Shown: positions 50,088 to 59,693, counted from the stretch's first letter. The stretch: 64,000 nt of DNA from an uncultured Phycisphaerales bacterium (GCA_937868095.1 CALMLO010000014.1:186001-250000), one strand, 5' to 3'. Notes: generated by a model not told the origin, from the letters alone. Made by a program: numbers and translations.

Positions 50088-50891
50088 TTACTTGAAACTT
50101 AAACTTAAGCCCTGCGCCAGGATTCCCCAGCCGTCCACGAGAATAAAGAGAATTAATTTGAAAGGCAGGGAAATCATCACTGGAGGCAGCATCATCATTC
50201 CCGCACTCAGAAGCACACTGGAGATGACCAGGTCCAAAAGGAGAAACGGGATAAACATCAGACATCCAATTTCAAAGGCGGTGCGGAACTCACTGATGAC
50301 AAAAGCCGGCGTGATAATATGCAAAGGCAAATCCGCCGCATAAGCCGGCGGAGTGATTTTAGCCATATTCACAAATACAGTCAAATCGGAGGTACGCGTT
50401 TGCCGAAGCATGAAATTCTTCAGAGCGGCATTAGCGATTTCAGTGCTTTGCTGAAGTTCCATTTGGTTACTCAGGTAGGGCAGAATGGCCTCCTGATGAA
50501 TTTTGGAAAACGTCGGTGCCATCGTAAAAAGAGTCAGAAAAAGGGCTAAGCCGAGCAGAGCGGTATTGGGGGGGATGTTTTGAGTACCCAGAGCCCTTCG
50601 AACAAATCCCAGTACGATGGCAATCCGCGTAAATGATGTCATCATCGCCAGAACACTGGGTAGCAAGGCCAGCAAGGTAAAGAGAAAAACCAGTCGGATG
50701 GGGCCGCTCCAGGGCGTGGGGGCCTGCTGCTGCGGGTCGGCAGAGGCCTTGTCAATCATCTGAATAAGCTCTTCAAGTGTCGGCAGGGTTGTTGATTCGC
50801 TGGAGATTGCCGCTTCAGCGGCAGGGGCTTGAGCCGGCGCTGCCGCCGTCAGCAGCACAACAAGCCAGAAAAAAGAGAGAAAATGCCTCAT
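50088..50891 (-). CDS. fliP: Flagellar export protein FliP
   Basis: A 267-residue FliP with a cleavable signal peptide (FFWLVVLLTAAAPAQAPAAE), as known for FliP, and family blocks MMTSFTRIAIVLGFVRRALG, ALFLTLFTMAPTF, FVISEFRTAFEIGCLMFIPF and MMMLPPVMISLPFKLILFIL. Its ATG overlaps the fliO stop codon in an ATGA junction. Confidence 0.96.
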   Translation of the reverse strand: MRHFLSFFWLVVLLTAAAPAQAPAAEAAISSESTTLPTLEELIQMIDKASADPQQQAPTPWSGPIRLVFLFTLLALLPSVLAMMTSFTRIAIVLGFVRRALGTQNIPPNTALLGLALFLTLFTMAPTFSKIHQEAILPYLSNQMELQQSTEIANAALKNFMLRQTRTSDLTVFVNMAKITPPAYAADLPLHIITPAFVISEFRTAFEIGCLMFIPFLLLDLVISSVLLSAGMMMLPPVMISLPFKLILFILVDGWGILAQGLSLSFK

Positions 50892-51343
50892 TCCGACCGC
50901 TCCTTTTGCGAGGAGACCGATTCTCTTGTGCTCGGCAGTTCCGTCAGGAGCCGGATACTGTCAGCGGTACTGCTGATCAGAATCTTTTTGGGGCCGACTT
51001 CAATCAAATGCAGCATTTTGCGAGGGCCTAAGGGAACGGTTTCCAGGACCGTAATCAGCCGGCCTTTGCCGGGTAGAAGACCCTTGCTGTATCTTCGGAC
51101 AAACCACCACAGTCCGCCCCCAAACAACGCAACGATGAAAATCATTATCAGGAGCTGTCGAATCAGATTCTGATGCAGATGCTCCAAACTCGACTCCGCA
51201 GGGGAAGACGGTTTCTCAAGGAGAGGGGGATGGGTGGGTTGGGATGAATTTGGCTCGGCAGTGTGGGCAGCGGACAGCATCCATTGTCCGAACACACAAA
51301 AGGCCAGAACCAATCCGAATATAATTAGTCTTTTTTTCAGCAT
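50888..51343 (-). CDS. fliO: Flagellar export assembly protein FliO
   Basis: A 151-residue protein with an N-terminal signal-like helix, a second membrane helix (about residues 64-84, LLIMIFIVALFGGGLWWFV) and a small cytoplasmic domain (ETVPLGPRKMLHLIEVGPKK), the FliO pattern. It helps FliP assemble. A 156-bp gap, with no gene recognised, separates it from the second motB gene. FliO is poorly conserved, and the call relies partly on its place before fliP. Confidence 0.87.
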   Translation of the reverse strand: MLKKRLIIFGLVLAFCVFGQWMLSAAHTAEPNSSQPTHPPLLEKPSSPAESSLEHLHQNLIRQLLIMIFIVALFGGGLWWFVRRYSKGLLPGKGRLITVLETVPLGPRKMLHLIEVGPKKILISSTADSIRLLTELPSTRESVSSQKERSE

Positions 51344-51499
51344 TCAGCCGTCTCCTGCAGGAAAGGGAGTATGCATTGGCAGAATAGATATGCAAAAATT
51401 GTGCCGAATGTGCAAAAAGAGATTTTTCCGCCGCCTTGGGCTGTTTTTCCAGAGAGGGCGTCAGAAAAACGGACACGACCTGTCAAATGGCTTTACGTC

Positions 51500-52231
51500 T
51501 TATTTTTCAATAATCAAAGTAATCATAATCTGCGTTTGCGAAGAGGTTAACCCTTTTCGGCCGGTCCATTCCCCGCCGCTGCCTGCGCCCCAGCAAAAGA
51601 TGGGCAGTTTTGTATCCGAAGAATCCAGACTTTCAAGGTATTCTTTTACGGCGGCGGCTCGTCGGGCCGAGAGCATCCATTGCCCGCTGGGAGTATCTTC
51701 GTCGGCGGCTGTCCCAAGAATATAAAGCATCCCCTCATGACCCATGGTGGAGAGACGGATTTGATTCCAGGCCAGACGCAGTTCCCGTTTGGCCGCTTCG
51801 TCTAAGGTGAACGACTTGGGTGCAAATCGGATTTTCATCGGAAGAAAAGTTTTGTAGAGGCCGTCGATTTGGGAAGGAGAGATTTTCATTTTGGTTTCTA
51901 TCTCGAACAAAATCCGCCGCAGCATTTCCGTGCGGGCGTCAATCGAACGGTCTTTGGGTTCTTCTTTTCCTTCGTCAATATTATAGGCAGGCTTGGGATG
52001 TTCAAATTCCATCCCGCTTTTTCGTTCAATAAGAAATCCGCTTAACCCAAAATCGGTCAGGGCCCGACGAATGGACGCGCTGCCTGCTAAAAATTTATGT
52101 TTTTCAACCCGAGTATCTGCCATACTGATCAGCATCACAAAAAAGGTCAGTAAAAGTGTTACCATGTCCGAATAAGTAACAATCCAGGTCGGTACGCCCC
52201 CGGAGGATTCCTGGTTTTTTTTCCGGCTCAT
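51500..52231 (-). CDS. MotB-family stator protein, second copy
   Basis: A 243-residue protein. The N-terminal stator helix with its ion-binding Asp is intact (PTWIVTYSDMVTLLLTFFVM). A linker and a C-terminal OmpA-like domain (FTLDEAAKRELRLAW, LSARRAAAVKEYLESL) follow, but the usual NRRVE ending is not recognisable. It overlaps the first motB by 4 bases, so the two are translationally coupled. It could form a mixed stator with the other MotB, or serve different load or anchoring needs. Confidence 0.88.
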   Translation of the reverse strand: MSRKKNQESSGGVPTWIVTYSDMVTLLLTFFVMLISMADTRVEKHKFLAGSASIRRALTDFGLSGFLIERKSGMEFEHPKPAYNIDEGKEEPKDRSIDARTEMLRRILFEIETKMKISPSQIDGLYKTFLPMKIRFAPKSFTLDEAAKRELRLAWNQIRLSTMGHEGMLYILGTAADEDTPSGQWMLSARRAAAVKEYLESLDSSDTKLPIFCWGAGSGGEWTGRKGLTSSQTQIMITLIIEK

Positions 52232-52881
52232 TCGTAGATACTCCGTTCCAGCAGCGTGATTTCAATCTGACGAACATGCGGCGGGGTCCGCAGAGTCGTG
52301 GCCGGAGAAATGCTGAAGCGTTCAGCAGGCAGATTTGCTTCTTCCGTAAAGTATTTGAGAACAGTCAGACAGCGGGCCAGCGAAAGGTCTGTTTTCCCGT
52401 CCGGACCGTTTTCAGAGATAACAACGCGGCCTTGGACTGAATGCAGGAATTTGGCCAGGGCCTGAAGCACTTCTCGTCCCGACTGAGAAATGGCGGTTCC
52501 CTGACCCCAAAAAAACTGCTCGGAAGGCATTGTAAAAACCTTTAGGTTTCGGAAGTCCAGCGGCTTTTTTTCCTGCATATAATTGCTGGTCAGCCGGGTG
52601 ATGTTGGTTCTGGTTTCTGTTCCTTTGGTGTGCTGGACTCTATCCTTTGACTCCTGCTTGTTTTGAAATGATTCCCGGTCGATCAGACGGCTCCAGCCGA
52701 TGGAAGGCAGGGCTTGAGCGAAGGACTCGGATAAAGATTCGAAGGTTTCTTTCTCAAACGAAGCAAAACTAATCAGAAGGACAAAGAAGGTCAGCAGCAG
52801 GGTGATGCAGTCGCTGAAGGTAACCAGCCATTCCGGAGAGCCGGGTTCTTCATTCTGAAATTGTTTTTTTTTGCGGGCCAT
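52228..52881 (-). CDS. motB: Flagellar stator protein MotB
   Basis: A 217-residue MotB with the stator helix and Asp (SPEWLVTFSDCITLLLTFFV) and a C-terminal OmpA-like peptidoglycan-binding domain (VVISENGPDGKTDLSLARCL, VRQIEITLLE) that is shorter and more divergent than typical. It lies 2 bases after motA. With MotA it forms the ion-driven stator. Confidence 0.9.
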   Translation of the reverse strand: MARKKKQFQNEEPGSPEWLVTFSDCITLLLTFFVLLISFASFEKETFESLSESFAQALPSIGWSRLIDRESFQNKQESKDRVQHTKGTETRTNITRLTSNYMQEKKPLDFRNLKVFTMPSEQFFWGQGTAISQSGREVLQALAKFLHSVQGRVVISENGPDGKTDLSLARCLTVLKYFTEEANLPAERFSISPATTLRTPPHVRQIEITLLERSIYE

Positions 52882-52883
52882 TG

Positions 52884-53654
52884 TTAAATGTTGGCTTTGA
52901 TTTCCTCACGGCGATTGGGCGCCAGAAACGCCTGCATTTTTTCACGAACAATTGTAGGGTTTTCTCCCCGACTGATAGTGCAGATGCCTTCCAGAATCAT
53001 TTCCATACTTGTAATTTCCGCTTGTGAATAGAGGCCGAGTTTTCCGGCCAGCGGGATAAAAACAAGGTTGGCCAGGATGGAGCCGTAAAAGGTGGTTATC
53101 AGAGCGACCGCCATACCGGCCCCGATTTGGTCCGGCGAGGTTAGATTGCGGAGCATCTGAACCAACCCGATGAGGGTGCCCAGCATTCCGAAGGCCGGTG
53201 CCGAAGCCCCCATGAACTCAAGAATCTTTTTGCCGCGGGAGTGCCGCTCCTGCAGGGAGTCGATTTCGAGAGTTAGCAGTTCACGCATTTTCTCCTCATC
53301 CTGGCCGTCCACAAGCATCTGAAGCCCTTTAGCGAGGAAGGAACTATCGGTCTTTCGAATATACTCTTCCAGGGCCAGCGCGCCGTCACGCCGGCTGATG
53401 GCGGCATAATTGACCATTTGCTGAATCAATTCATTGGGAGTTGGGAGTTTAACCAAAACCGCTTTTTTAATGACTGAAAAAATCCCCAGGAACTGAGGCA
53501 GAGAAAAGTGAATCATCGTAGCGCAGAGCATTCCTCCCACCACAATGCAAATCGAGGGGATATCGACAAAGGCCATGATACCCCCTCCTATCGCGATAGA
53601 GACGAAAATTACGCCGAACCCCAAGATCAACCCGATGATAGTAGCTATATCCAT
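52884..53654 (-). CDS. motA: Flagellar stator protein MotA
   Basis: A 256-residue MotA/PomA. Membrane segments include IIGLILGFGVIFVSIAIGGG and the channel helices FGMLGTLIGLVQMLRNL and MAVALITTFYGSILANLVF. The cytoplasmic loop carries charged residues (RDGALALEEYIRK) that meet FliG. The length is close to PomA of sodium-driven motors, but the coupling ion cannot be read from sequence. It is followed directly by two motB genes. Confidence 0.93.
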   Translation of the reverse strand: MDIATIIGLILGFGVIFVSIAIGGGIMAFVDIPSICIVVGGMLCATMIHFSLPQFLGIFSVIKKAVLVKLPTPNELIQQMVNYAAISRRDGALALEEYIRKTDSSFLAKGLQMLVDGQDEEKMRELLTLEIDSLQERHSRGKKILEFMGASAPAFGMLGTLIGLVQMLRNLTSPDQIGAGMAVALITTFYGSILANLVFIPLAGKLGLYSQAEITSMEMILEGICTISRGENPTIVREKMQAFLAPNRREEIKANI

Positions 53655-53660
53655 AATCGT

Positions 53661-54341
53661 TCAGTGAATTTCTTGAATTCGTTTGAGTTTTAAGCTGATC
53701 ATTGACGCTGTTTCGGGCTGCGCAGCTCCGATTTCCCCGAGGACTTTCGCAGCAGTTCGTTCCGACATGTAATAGAGAATTTTAATAGCATCGGCGGCTT
53801 GCGGTCCGGCCGCCATCGCACCCAGAATGCGGGCGGCCTGCGTGGTGTCCATTTTGTCATAGGTGGCGGCCAGACGCTGAAAGTTGGCCTGCTCGATGCT
53901 TTCAATCTGAAGAATGCTTTGCTGGAGCTGCTGCTGTTTTTGCTCCAGATTTTGAGCCAGAGCCGCCAGTTTGACGCGCAGCTGGTTCAGCCGGTCGATT
54001 TCCTCCTGAAGCGTTTGATGGCTGAGCTGAATCCTCTGTTCCTCCTGGGCCAGCTGTTTTTGTTTTGACCGGTATTCCCGCATCCGCTCCCGAATGTCCT
54101 CAATCAGATTCTGCAGCTGCCGTTCGGACAGGCCGGGTGTGTATTCGTCTATCGAAGCGGCCTGAAGGTAGGAAGGACCGCTTGTCACGTCGATGGCAGA
54201 TGAACTTTCAGTCGAGGAAGCAGCGGGGGGCTGAGGCGGAATCGCCAGACGCTTCTTTTTCAAATGCCAGCCGATTCCGAAAGACAGGCCGAAGCAGAGA
54301 ATTCCGGTTGTTATCAGAATCAGCAAATGTATTTTTTTCAT
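53661..54341 (-). CDS. MotE-like flagellar protein with MgtE N domain
   Basis: A 226-residue protein with an N-terminal membrane helix (IHLLILITTGILCFGLSFGI), a long Gln-rich coiled coil (about 90-160) and a C-terminal MgtE-N-like helical repeat (MDTTQAARILGAMAAGPQAA; MSERTAAKVLGEIG). This architecture is that of the MotE/COG3334 proteins found beside fliJ and mot genes, which stabilise other motor components. It follows fliJ and precedes motA by 6 bases. Confidence 0.82.
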   Translation of the reverse strand: MKKIHLLILITTGILCFGLSFGIGWHLKKKRLAIPPQPPAASSTESSSAIDVTSGPSYLQAASIDEYTPGLSERQLQNLIEDIRERMREYRSKQKQLAQEEQRIQLSHQTLQEEIDRLNQLRVKLAALAQNLEQKQQQLQQSILQIESIEQANFQRLAATYDKMDTTQAARILGAMAAGPQAADAIKILYYMSERTAAKVLGEIGAAQPETASMISLKLKRIQEIH

Positions 54342-54368
54342 AATTTCGCTCTCCTGTCCGAAGGCGGC

Positions 54369-54824
54369 TTACGCTTCAGCCAGGGCCACCGGACGGTTCC
54401 AGTGAATATGCGTATAGTCATCTAACTGTTTTTGTTCTTCAAGGTTGGCCTGCCGAAGGTACTCCTGCCGCGCCTTTTCCTTCAGGCGTTCCAGCCCTTT
54501 GCGGAATTTCTGCACCTTCAAAAATTCTTCCATTTTGGCCCGCCGGCGGTTTTCCAGCGTCCGACCCTCCTCGGCCATCTGATGCAGGGCTTTATCAATG
54601 ACCGGCACATATTGAAGATGAAAGGCCTGAGCCCCAATACGCTGTTCATCCGGCAGGGCTTGGATTTCTCTCTGATGGGCCCGCAGACGCATTTTCATTG
54701 CCATCATGCGGCCCCGAAGAATGGCGGCCTGTTCAGCAAGGGCAATAATCTCATTTCGCAGGGCCTGTTCCTGCTTTTGCTTGACATCCAGAAGCCGCTG
54801 AAGTTTCCAGATAAATTTTTTCAT
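54369..54824 (-). CDS. fliJ: Flagellar export protein FliJ
   Basis: A 151-residue, fully helical protein (FIWKLQRLLDVKQKQEQALR; LEQLKEKARQEYLRQ-like C-terminus read as LERLKEKARQEYLRQANLEE). Length and the N-terminal KLQRLLDVK motif are characteristic of FliJ, the central stalk of the export ATPase. It lies 4 bases after fliI. Confidence 0.9.
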   Translation of the reverse strand: MKKFIWKLQRLLDVKQKQEQALRNEIIALAEQAAILRGRMMAMKMRLRAHQREIQALPDEQRIGAQAFHLQYVPVIDKALHQMAEEGRTLENRRRAKMEEFLKVQKFRKGLERLKEKARQEYLRQANLEEQKQLDDYTHIHWNRPVALAEA

Positions 54825-54828
54825 TTTG

Positions 54829-56253
54829 TTATCCCTGAGCAGATGGTTTCAATTTGGCTTTGGGTTTGGCGGTTGGTTTGGCGCCGCCGGCGGGCGAAGG
54901 TTCCGAAAGAAGCTGATCCCATGCCTGTACAATTTCCTGCATTTGCCGAATGGTCTGTTCAAAGGGAGACCGCTGGCGGACCGGCTGAATCAGGAAATTC
55001 CGGATTCTGTCAATAAGGGCAATCGAGCCGTCAATGCGCCGGTTGCTGCCCGGCGAAAAAGCCCCGATTTGAATCAGGTCTTCCGCATCAGTATAGATGG
55101 CATAGATTTCACGAATCTTCAAAGCGGCTTTTTTGTGGTCTTCGGATACAACGGCCGGCATCAGTCGGCTGATGCTTTGGAGAATATCGATAGCCGGATA
55201 ATGACCGCGATCCGCTAATTTGCGGCTCAGCACAATATGACCGTCCAGCAGCGAGCGGGCACTGTCAGCGACCGGATCGTTCAGGTCGTCCCCTTCGGCC
55301 AGAACCGTCAGGATGCCGGTGATGCTTCCATGCGGACAGCAGCCGAGCCGCTCGATCAGCCGGGGCAGGATGGAAAATACGCTGGGGCAGTATCCTTTGG
55401 TGGCCGGCGGTTCGCCGGCGGCCAGACCGATTTCCCGCTGGGCTTGGGCAAATCGCGTTAAGGAATCCATCATAAAAAGCACATCCTGTCCCAGGTCGCG
55501 AAAATATTCAGCAATGGTTGCCGCTGTAAACGCGGCTTTAACCCGCTGAATGGGCGCCGAATCGGATGTGGCCGTCACGATCACACTGCGTGCAAGCCCC
55601 TGCGGACCCAGGTCTTTTTCGATGAATTCACGCACCTCACGTCCTCGCTCGCCGACCAGAGCGACCACATTGATATCGGCGGAACTGCCGTTGGCGATTT
55701 CACCGAGCAGCACGCTTTTGCCGACCCCGCTGCCGGCAAAAACACCGATACGCTGCCCTTTGCCGCAGGTGAGAAGACCATCGATGGCACGAATGCCCAG
55801 CGGAAGGGGCTGGTCAATCATTTTCCGACGCAGCGGATCGGGACTGCTGTTCTGCAGCGGACGAAGCTCTTCAACCGGAAGCGGGCCTTTTTGATCAATG
55901 GGCTGACCCAGACCATCCAGCACGCGTCCTCGAAGAGCCGGACTGACCGCAATCATTCGCGGTTTGTCCAGTGCGGTAACCACATCGCCCGGCGCAACGC
56001 CGTCCAGACTGTCCAGCGGCAGAAGAATTACCTGACTGTCGTGAAACCCAACGACTTCCGCTTCAATGGTTCGACCGCACCGCAGCCGGATTTGACAGAG
56101 TTGGCCCAGCCCCACAGAGGGGCCGCTGCTTTCAAGAATCAGACCGGATACCCGGACAACAACGCCCTTGGGTTCCGCCAGCCGCAGCTTCCGCAGGGTT
56201 TCCTGCAGCGGCTCAAAATCAAGACAGCAGGTTTTCGTTTCTGTTTTTGTCAT
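54829..56253 (-). CDS. fliI: Flagellum-specific ATPase FliI
   Basis: A 474-residue FliI. Walker A is GVFAGSGVGKSVLLGEI, Walker B is DVLFMMDSLTRFAQAQREIG, and the family block GEPPATKGYCPSVFSILPRL is present. It forms the hexameric ATPase that powers substrate loading. The C-terminus has an Ala/Lys/Pro-rich extension (SPAGGAKPTAKPKAKLKP). Its start overlaps the end of fliH by 35 bases. Confidence 0.97.
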   Translation of the reverse strand: MTKTETKTCCLDFEPLQETLRKLRLAEPKGVVVRVSGLILESSGPSVGLGQLCQIRLRCGRTIEAEVVGFHDSQVILLPLDSLDGVAPGDVVTALDKPRMIAVSPALRGRVLDGLGQPIDQKGPLPVEELRPLQNSSPDPLRRKMIDQPLPLGIRAIDGLLTCGKGQRIGVFAGSGVGKSVLLGEIANGSSADINVVALVGERGREVREFIEKDLGPQGLARSVIVTATSDSAPIQRVKAAFTAATIAEYFRDLGQDVLFMMDSLTRFAQAQREIGLAAGEPPATKGYCPSVFSILPRLIERLGCCPHGSITGILTVLAEGDDLNDPVADSARSLLDGHIVLSRKLADRGHYPAIDILQSISRLMPAVVSEDHKKAALKIREIYAIYTDAEDLIQIGAFSPGSNRRIDGSIALIDRIRNFLIQPVRQRSPFEQTIRQMQEIVQAWDQLLSEPSPAGGAKPTAKPKAKLKPSAQG

Positions 56254-56797
56254 CAGTTGGAACGCCGGCCAGCAAGGCCTCCGAGATACGTTTCAGATGT
56301 TCGTCGATAATCCATTCAATAATTCCCTGTTCACTTTCAACGATGCATTCGGCCGGCTGCACACTCGGATCCGGAATCAATCGAATCAGAGACGGCTGCT
56401 CGGTGCCGATTTTCCCTATCATATCCTGGCAGGTTTGCAGGTCCTTCGGGTTCAATCGGACAGTGATGGGCCGGTCCTGCGGAATCCCTTCCAGGGCCTG
56501 CTGAAGAATGGCTTCCATTTGATAATTTTGCTCATGAATATCCTTAGCCAGAATTTTAGCAGCAATTTCAATACTCAGACGGATAATCTGCTCCCGATGA
56601 GAGGCAAACAGCCGCACGGCACTTTCCTGCATTTGCTCGGCGGCCTGCCGAAGGGCCTCAAGGGCCTGCTGAATCTGGCGGTTCGCCATCGCCGGTTCCG
56701 GACGGGCGGCCGGCTGAGCCGGACGCTTCGGCGGATCGATAATAGACGCCGAAGAAATCGGAGCCGTCGAGGGCAGCTGAACGATCAGCGTCTTCAT
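56219..56797 (-). CDS. fliH: Flagellar assembly protein FliH
   Basis: A 192-residue protein with a Pro-rich N-terminus and a helical-alpha/beta FliH domain (LRQAAEQMQESAVRLFASHR; LSIEIAAKILAKDIHEQNYQ; CIVESEQGIIEWIIDEHLKR). FliH regulates FliI and docks it at the gate. Its ATG overlaps the fliG stop in an ATGA junction. Confidence 0.92.
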   Translation of the reverse strand: MKTLIVQLPSTAPISSASIIDPPKRPAQPAARPEPAMANRQIQQALEALRQAAEQMQESAVRLFASHREQIIRLSIEIAAKILAKDIHEQNYQMEAILQQALEGIPQDRPITVRLNPKDLQTCQDMIGKIGTEQPSLIRLIPDPSVQPAECIVESEQGIIEWIIDEHLKRISEALLAGVPTDDKNRNENLLS

Positions 56798-57807
56798 CTT
56801 TCCTCCTCAATAAACAGAAGTTCTTCCGCTTCATTGGCTTCCCGCAGCGGTTTGACAACTTCTTCGCGGGCTTCCAGAACCTCTTTCTTTCGCGGCTCTC
56901 CCATCAGTGAGGTTTCTTCATCGACCATTTGAGCGGCCCGTTCAGAAATGTTCGAGCGGATTTTAGCAGCAATAGCCGGATCAGCCCCATGAAGGGCCTT
57001 GGCCAGAATAGTCGGTTCCACATTCCGCAAAACCTGCTGCAGAGAGCGGTCTTCAATTTTGATGATATCTTCCCACGTTACCATCAGCGCCTTAACGGTT
57101 TTGGCGGTTTCCTTATTGCGGCCTTCGATTTCTTTCAGAAGAGCATCGCGTTTTTCCTTATCCAAACCGCTGAGCACCAGCGCAACCTTCCGCAGCATTT
57201 CTCGCGGGACGGCTTCTTTGACAACGATTGTCTCCTCCCGTGTCATATCGAGGATTCGCTTGCAGAGAATCTCGCCGATACGCCGCATTGTTTTGGGAGA
57301 GACTTCCACAGATTGAGTCATCCGCCAGATAACCTGCTGGCTTTTTGCGGCATCCAGACGATTGAGCACTTCTGTACTCACCGTAGTCGGCAGAGCCGAC
57401 AGAACCAGGGCAATGGCTTGAGGCGGTTCGTTTTCGAGAGCCGCCGCAATATGGGCAGCGGGAGCAGAAGCAATCACCAGAAACGGATCTTTTTCGCGAA
57501 CGGCCTGCTGCATTCGCGCCTGCATTTCGGCGGCCCGTTCTTTGCCCGCGGTTCCGTGAATCAGAGAGTTGACAAAACTTTTGATATGAAGCGTTCCGCC
57601 TTGGGCCTGGTGAAGATAGCCGCAGAATTCCCGAACGACCCGGTAGGCCTCTTCGCTGTTTTGCCTGCCTTGTGCATCCAGCTGAGACAGTTCCATAGCA
57701 ATTTTCTGAATCACATCCTGCGGCTGGCCTTTCAGCAGTTCTTTTGCCGTAGCCGCATCCAGCGTCGTCAGAAGCAAAGCCGCTTTCTGGATTCCTCTCA
57801 ACCGCAT
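56794..57807 (-). CDS. fliG: Flagellar motor switch protein FliG
   Basis: A 337-residue FliG of standard length. It has an N-terminal FliF-binding region (RGIQKAALLLTTLDAATAKE), middle-domain helices with the EHPQ-like ENEPPQAIALVLSAL, and a C-terminal torque domain (WEDIIKIEDRSLQQVLRNVE, ISERAAQMVDEE). It couples stator to rotor. Its partners FliM and FliN are not encoded in this window. Confidence 0.96.
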   Translation of the reverse strand: MRLRGIQKAALLLTTLDAATAKELLKGQPQDVIQKIAMELSQLDAQGRQNSEEAYRVVREFCGYLHQAQGGTLHIKSFVNSLIHGTAGKERAAEMQARMQQAVREKDPFLVIASAPAAHIAAALENEPPQAIALVLSALPTTVSTEVLNRLDAAKSQQVIWRMTQSVEVSPKTMRRIGEILCKRILDMTREETIVVKEAVPREMLRKVALVLSGLDKEKRDALLKEIEGRNKETAKTVKALMVTWEDIIKIEDRSLQQVLRNVEPTILAKALHGADPAIAAKIRSNISERAAQMVDEETSLMGEPRKKEVLEAREEVVKPLREANEAEELLFIEEER

Positions 57808-57810
57808 CGT

Positions 57811-59343
57811 TTATTGCTCCTCAGTAAGCCAGCTGCTGAAGAGAGTCCGTACTTGTTCAGGATCCTGCTGAATCTGAGTAGCAATCAGACGCCGCATGGC
57901 CGTCGGCGAATCTATCCCCATCGGCAGAGCCGGCAGGGTACTGCCGCCGAGCATTTCAGAACTCGCCGCAGGACGGGCAGCCGCCTTGGCCCCAGCGCGA
58001 GTGAAAATACGCAAAACCAGCAGCGCACTGAGCGCCAGAATACCCATCGACAATTGCCGGGCAATTTCAATAATGCTGTCCCAGTTGGGACCTGCCTCCA
58101 CCGGAACGGCCGGCGGACGGTAAAACGGCACATGTTTGACTGTCAGATTCTGTTCACTTAAAAGTTCCGGTCCGATGGCCGTACGGATAATCTGTTTGAC
58201 ATCCTCCAGCGACATTACCAGGCTGCTTTCGGCCTGCGTTTCCGCTGCCGGCTGTTCGGTTGCTGTCGTCGAAGTGCTTTCGGCGGCCGGTTTGCTTAAA
58301 TCAACAATAACAGAGACCGACCAGGCCGTTACCTGCCCGGGGACTTTGGTCTGGGTGGTGATGGTTTCCGGCAGCTGATACTGTGTGGTGGTAGTCCCTT
58401 TCTTTTCCGTGGAGGCAGGAGGATTACTCCCTGCTTCGTCGGTTCCGGTTGTTTGTTTGATGGTCGAAGTCTCGTCGATGGTTTCCTCAACAGGAATCCC
58501 TTTCTCGTAGGTTTTGCGGACAACAGATTCGCTGCTCATATCCACCGCTGCCTTCACCATTACCGTCGAACGGCCCGGCCCGAGCACCTGTTCGAGGGAA
58601 CGCTGAAGCCGATTGGCCATTTCCGCTTCCACCGCATTTTGATAATCGAGATAGGTATTCGCTCCGGCGGCACGGGGGTCGAGATTGCCGGCCTGGGTAA
58701 GGATATGTCCCTGGCTGTCGGCCACCGTGACCTGCTCAGGATTTAACCCTTCAACCGCACCGGCGACAAGGTTGGTGATGGCAGCCACCGTCGATTGGCT
58801 GATTCGCCACCCAGGTTTGATTTGAAGCATTACAGAGGCGGTTGCTTTTTGCTCGCTACCCGTAAACATCGTTTGTTCCGGACGAACGATGTGGACACGG
58901 GCAAATTCGACACCTTCAAAAACCTGAATCGTGCGCGCCAGCTCTCCCTGAAGAGCGCGATTGTAATTCATCTTCTGAACCAAGGGGCTCACACCCAGTT
59001 TTTCATTATCGAAGATTTCATATCCCGGCTCCCCGCTGTGGGGCAGCAGTCCTTCTTTGGCCGCCATCGCCCGCAATTCATGCACTTTCTCGGCAGGAAC
59101 GAAAACGCTGGTGCCCCCGCTGCGAAGCTCGTAAGGGATATTCTGTTCGCTGAGTTTGTCAGCGATTTTCGACGCCTGTTCAAGAGAGAGATTGCCGAAC
59201 AGAAGACGCATTTCCGGTCGGGTGGCCCACCGGGTTAAAAGAACCGCCGTCAAAACACACGTCAAAACCAGTGCCGCCAGCAGTGCCCGCTGGACAAGGC
59301 CGACTTTTTGCCATACTGCGTTGATTTTATCCAATAAACCCAT
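57811..59343 (-). CDS. fliF: Flagellar MS-ring protein FliF
   Basis: A 510-residue FliF with two membrane helices (about residues 18-36 and 433-452) flanking the periplasmic ring-building motifs: NIPYELRSGGTSVFVPAEKV; then NYNRALQGELARTIQVFEGV and ARVHIVRPEQTMF. The C-terminal FliG-binding tail (ALPMGIDSPTAMRRLIATQI) is present. AAGGA is upstream of the ATG. Confidence 0.96.
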   Translation of the reverse strand: MGLLDKINAVWQKVGLVQRALLAALVLTCVLTAVLLTRWATRPEMRLLFGNLSLEQASKIADKLSEQNIPYELRSGGTSVFVPAEKVHELRAMAAKEGLLPHSGEPGYEIFDNEKLGVSPLVQKMNYNRALQGELARTIQVFEGVEFARVHIVRPEQTMFTGSEQKATASVMLQIKPGWRISQSTVAAITNLVAGAVEGLNPEQVTVADSQGHILTQAGNLDPRAAGANTYLDYQNAVEAEMANRLQRSLEQVLGPGRSTVMVKAAVDMSSESVVRKTYEKGIPVEETIDETSTIKQTTGTDEAGSNPPASTEKKGTTTTQYQLPETITTQTKVPGQVTAWSVSVIVDLSKPAAESTSTTATEQPAAETQAESSLVMSLEDVKQIIRTAIGPELLSEQNLTVKHVPFYRPPAVPVEAGPNWDSIIEIARQLSMGILALSALLVLRIFTRAGAKAAARPAASSEMLGGSTLPALPMGIDSPTAMRRLIATQIQQDPEQVRTLFSSWLTEEQ

Positions 59344-59384
59344 GCCGCTTTGCTATCCTTGAGAGGGTGCCGGTTGGAAAAGGA

Positions 59385-59693
59385 CTAAATCTGCATTCGC
59401 ATGGTTTCCTTGTAGGCCTCAACCAGTTTGTTCCGTACCCCCACCAGAAGCTTAAAACTCATATCTGCCTTGGCCACTTCGGCCACAACAGTGTTAATAT
59501 CCTGTTGTTTGCCTGTCATCAGATCGAGAATAGACAGATTGGCCTGATTCTGCTGGTCGTTGACCTTATGGATGGATTCAAGAATCTTATCCCCGAAAGA
59601 GCCGTTCGACTGCTCTTGCGTGGAAGGGGTCTTGGGTACAGCAGAAGGGATTTGATTGGGGTAATGGATATTAGGGTTAAATTGTACCGCCAT
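59385..59693 (-). CDS. fliE: Flagellar hook-basal body protein FliE
   Basis: A 102-residue FliE of standard length. The C-terminal two-thirds are diagnostic (INTVVAEVAKADMSFKLLVG, VRNKLVEAYKETMRMQI). It joins the MS ring to the rod. It lies between flgC (12 bases) and fliF. Confidence 0.95.
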   Translation of the reverse strand: MAVQFNPNIHYPNQIPSAVPKTPSTQEQSNGSFGDKILESIHKVNDQQNQANLSILDLMTGKQQDINTVVAEVAKADMSFKLLVGVRNKLVEAYKETMRMQI

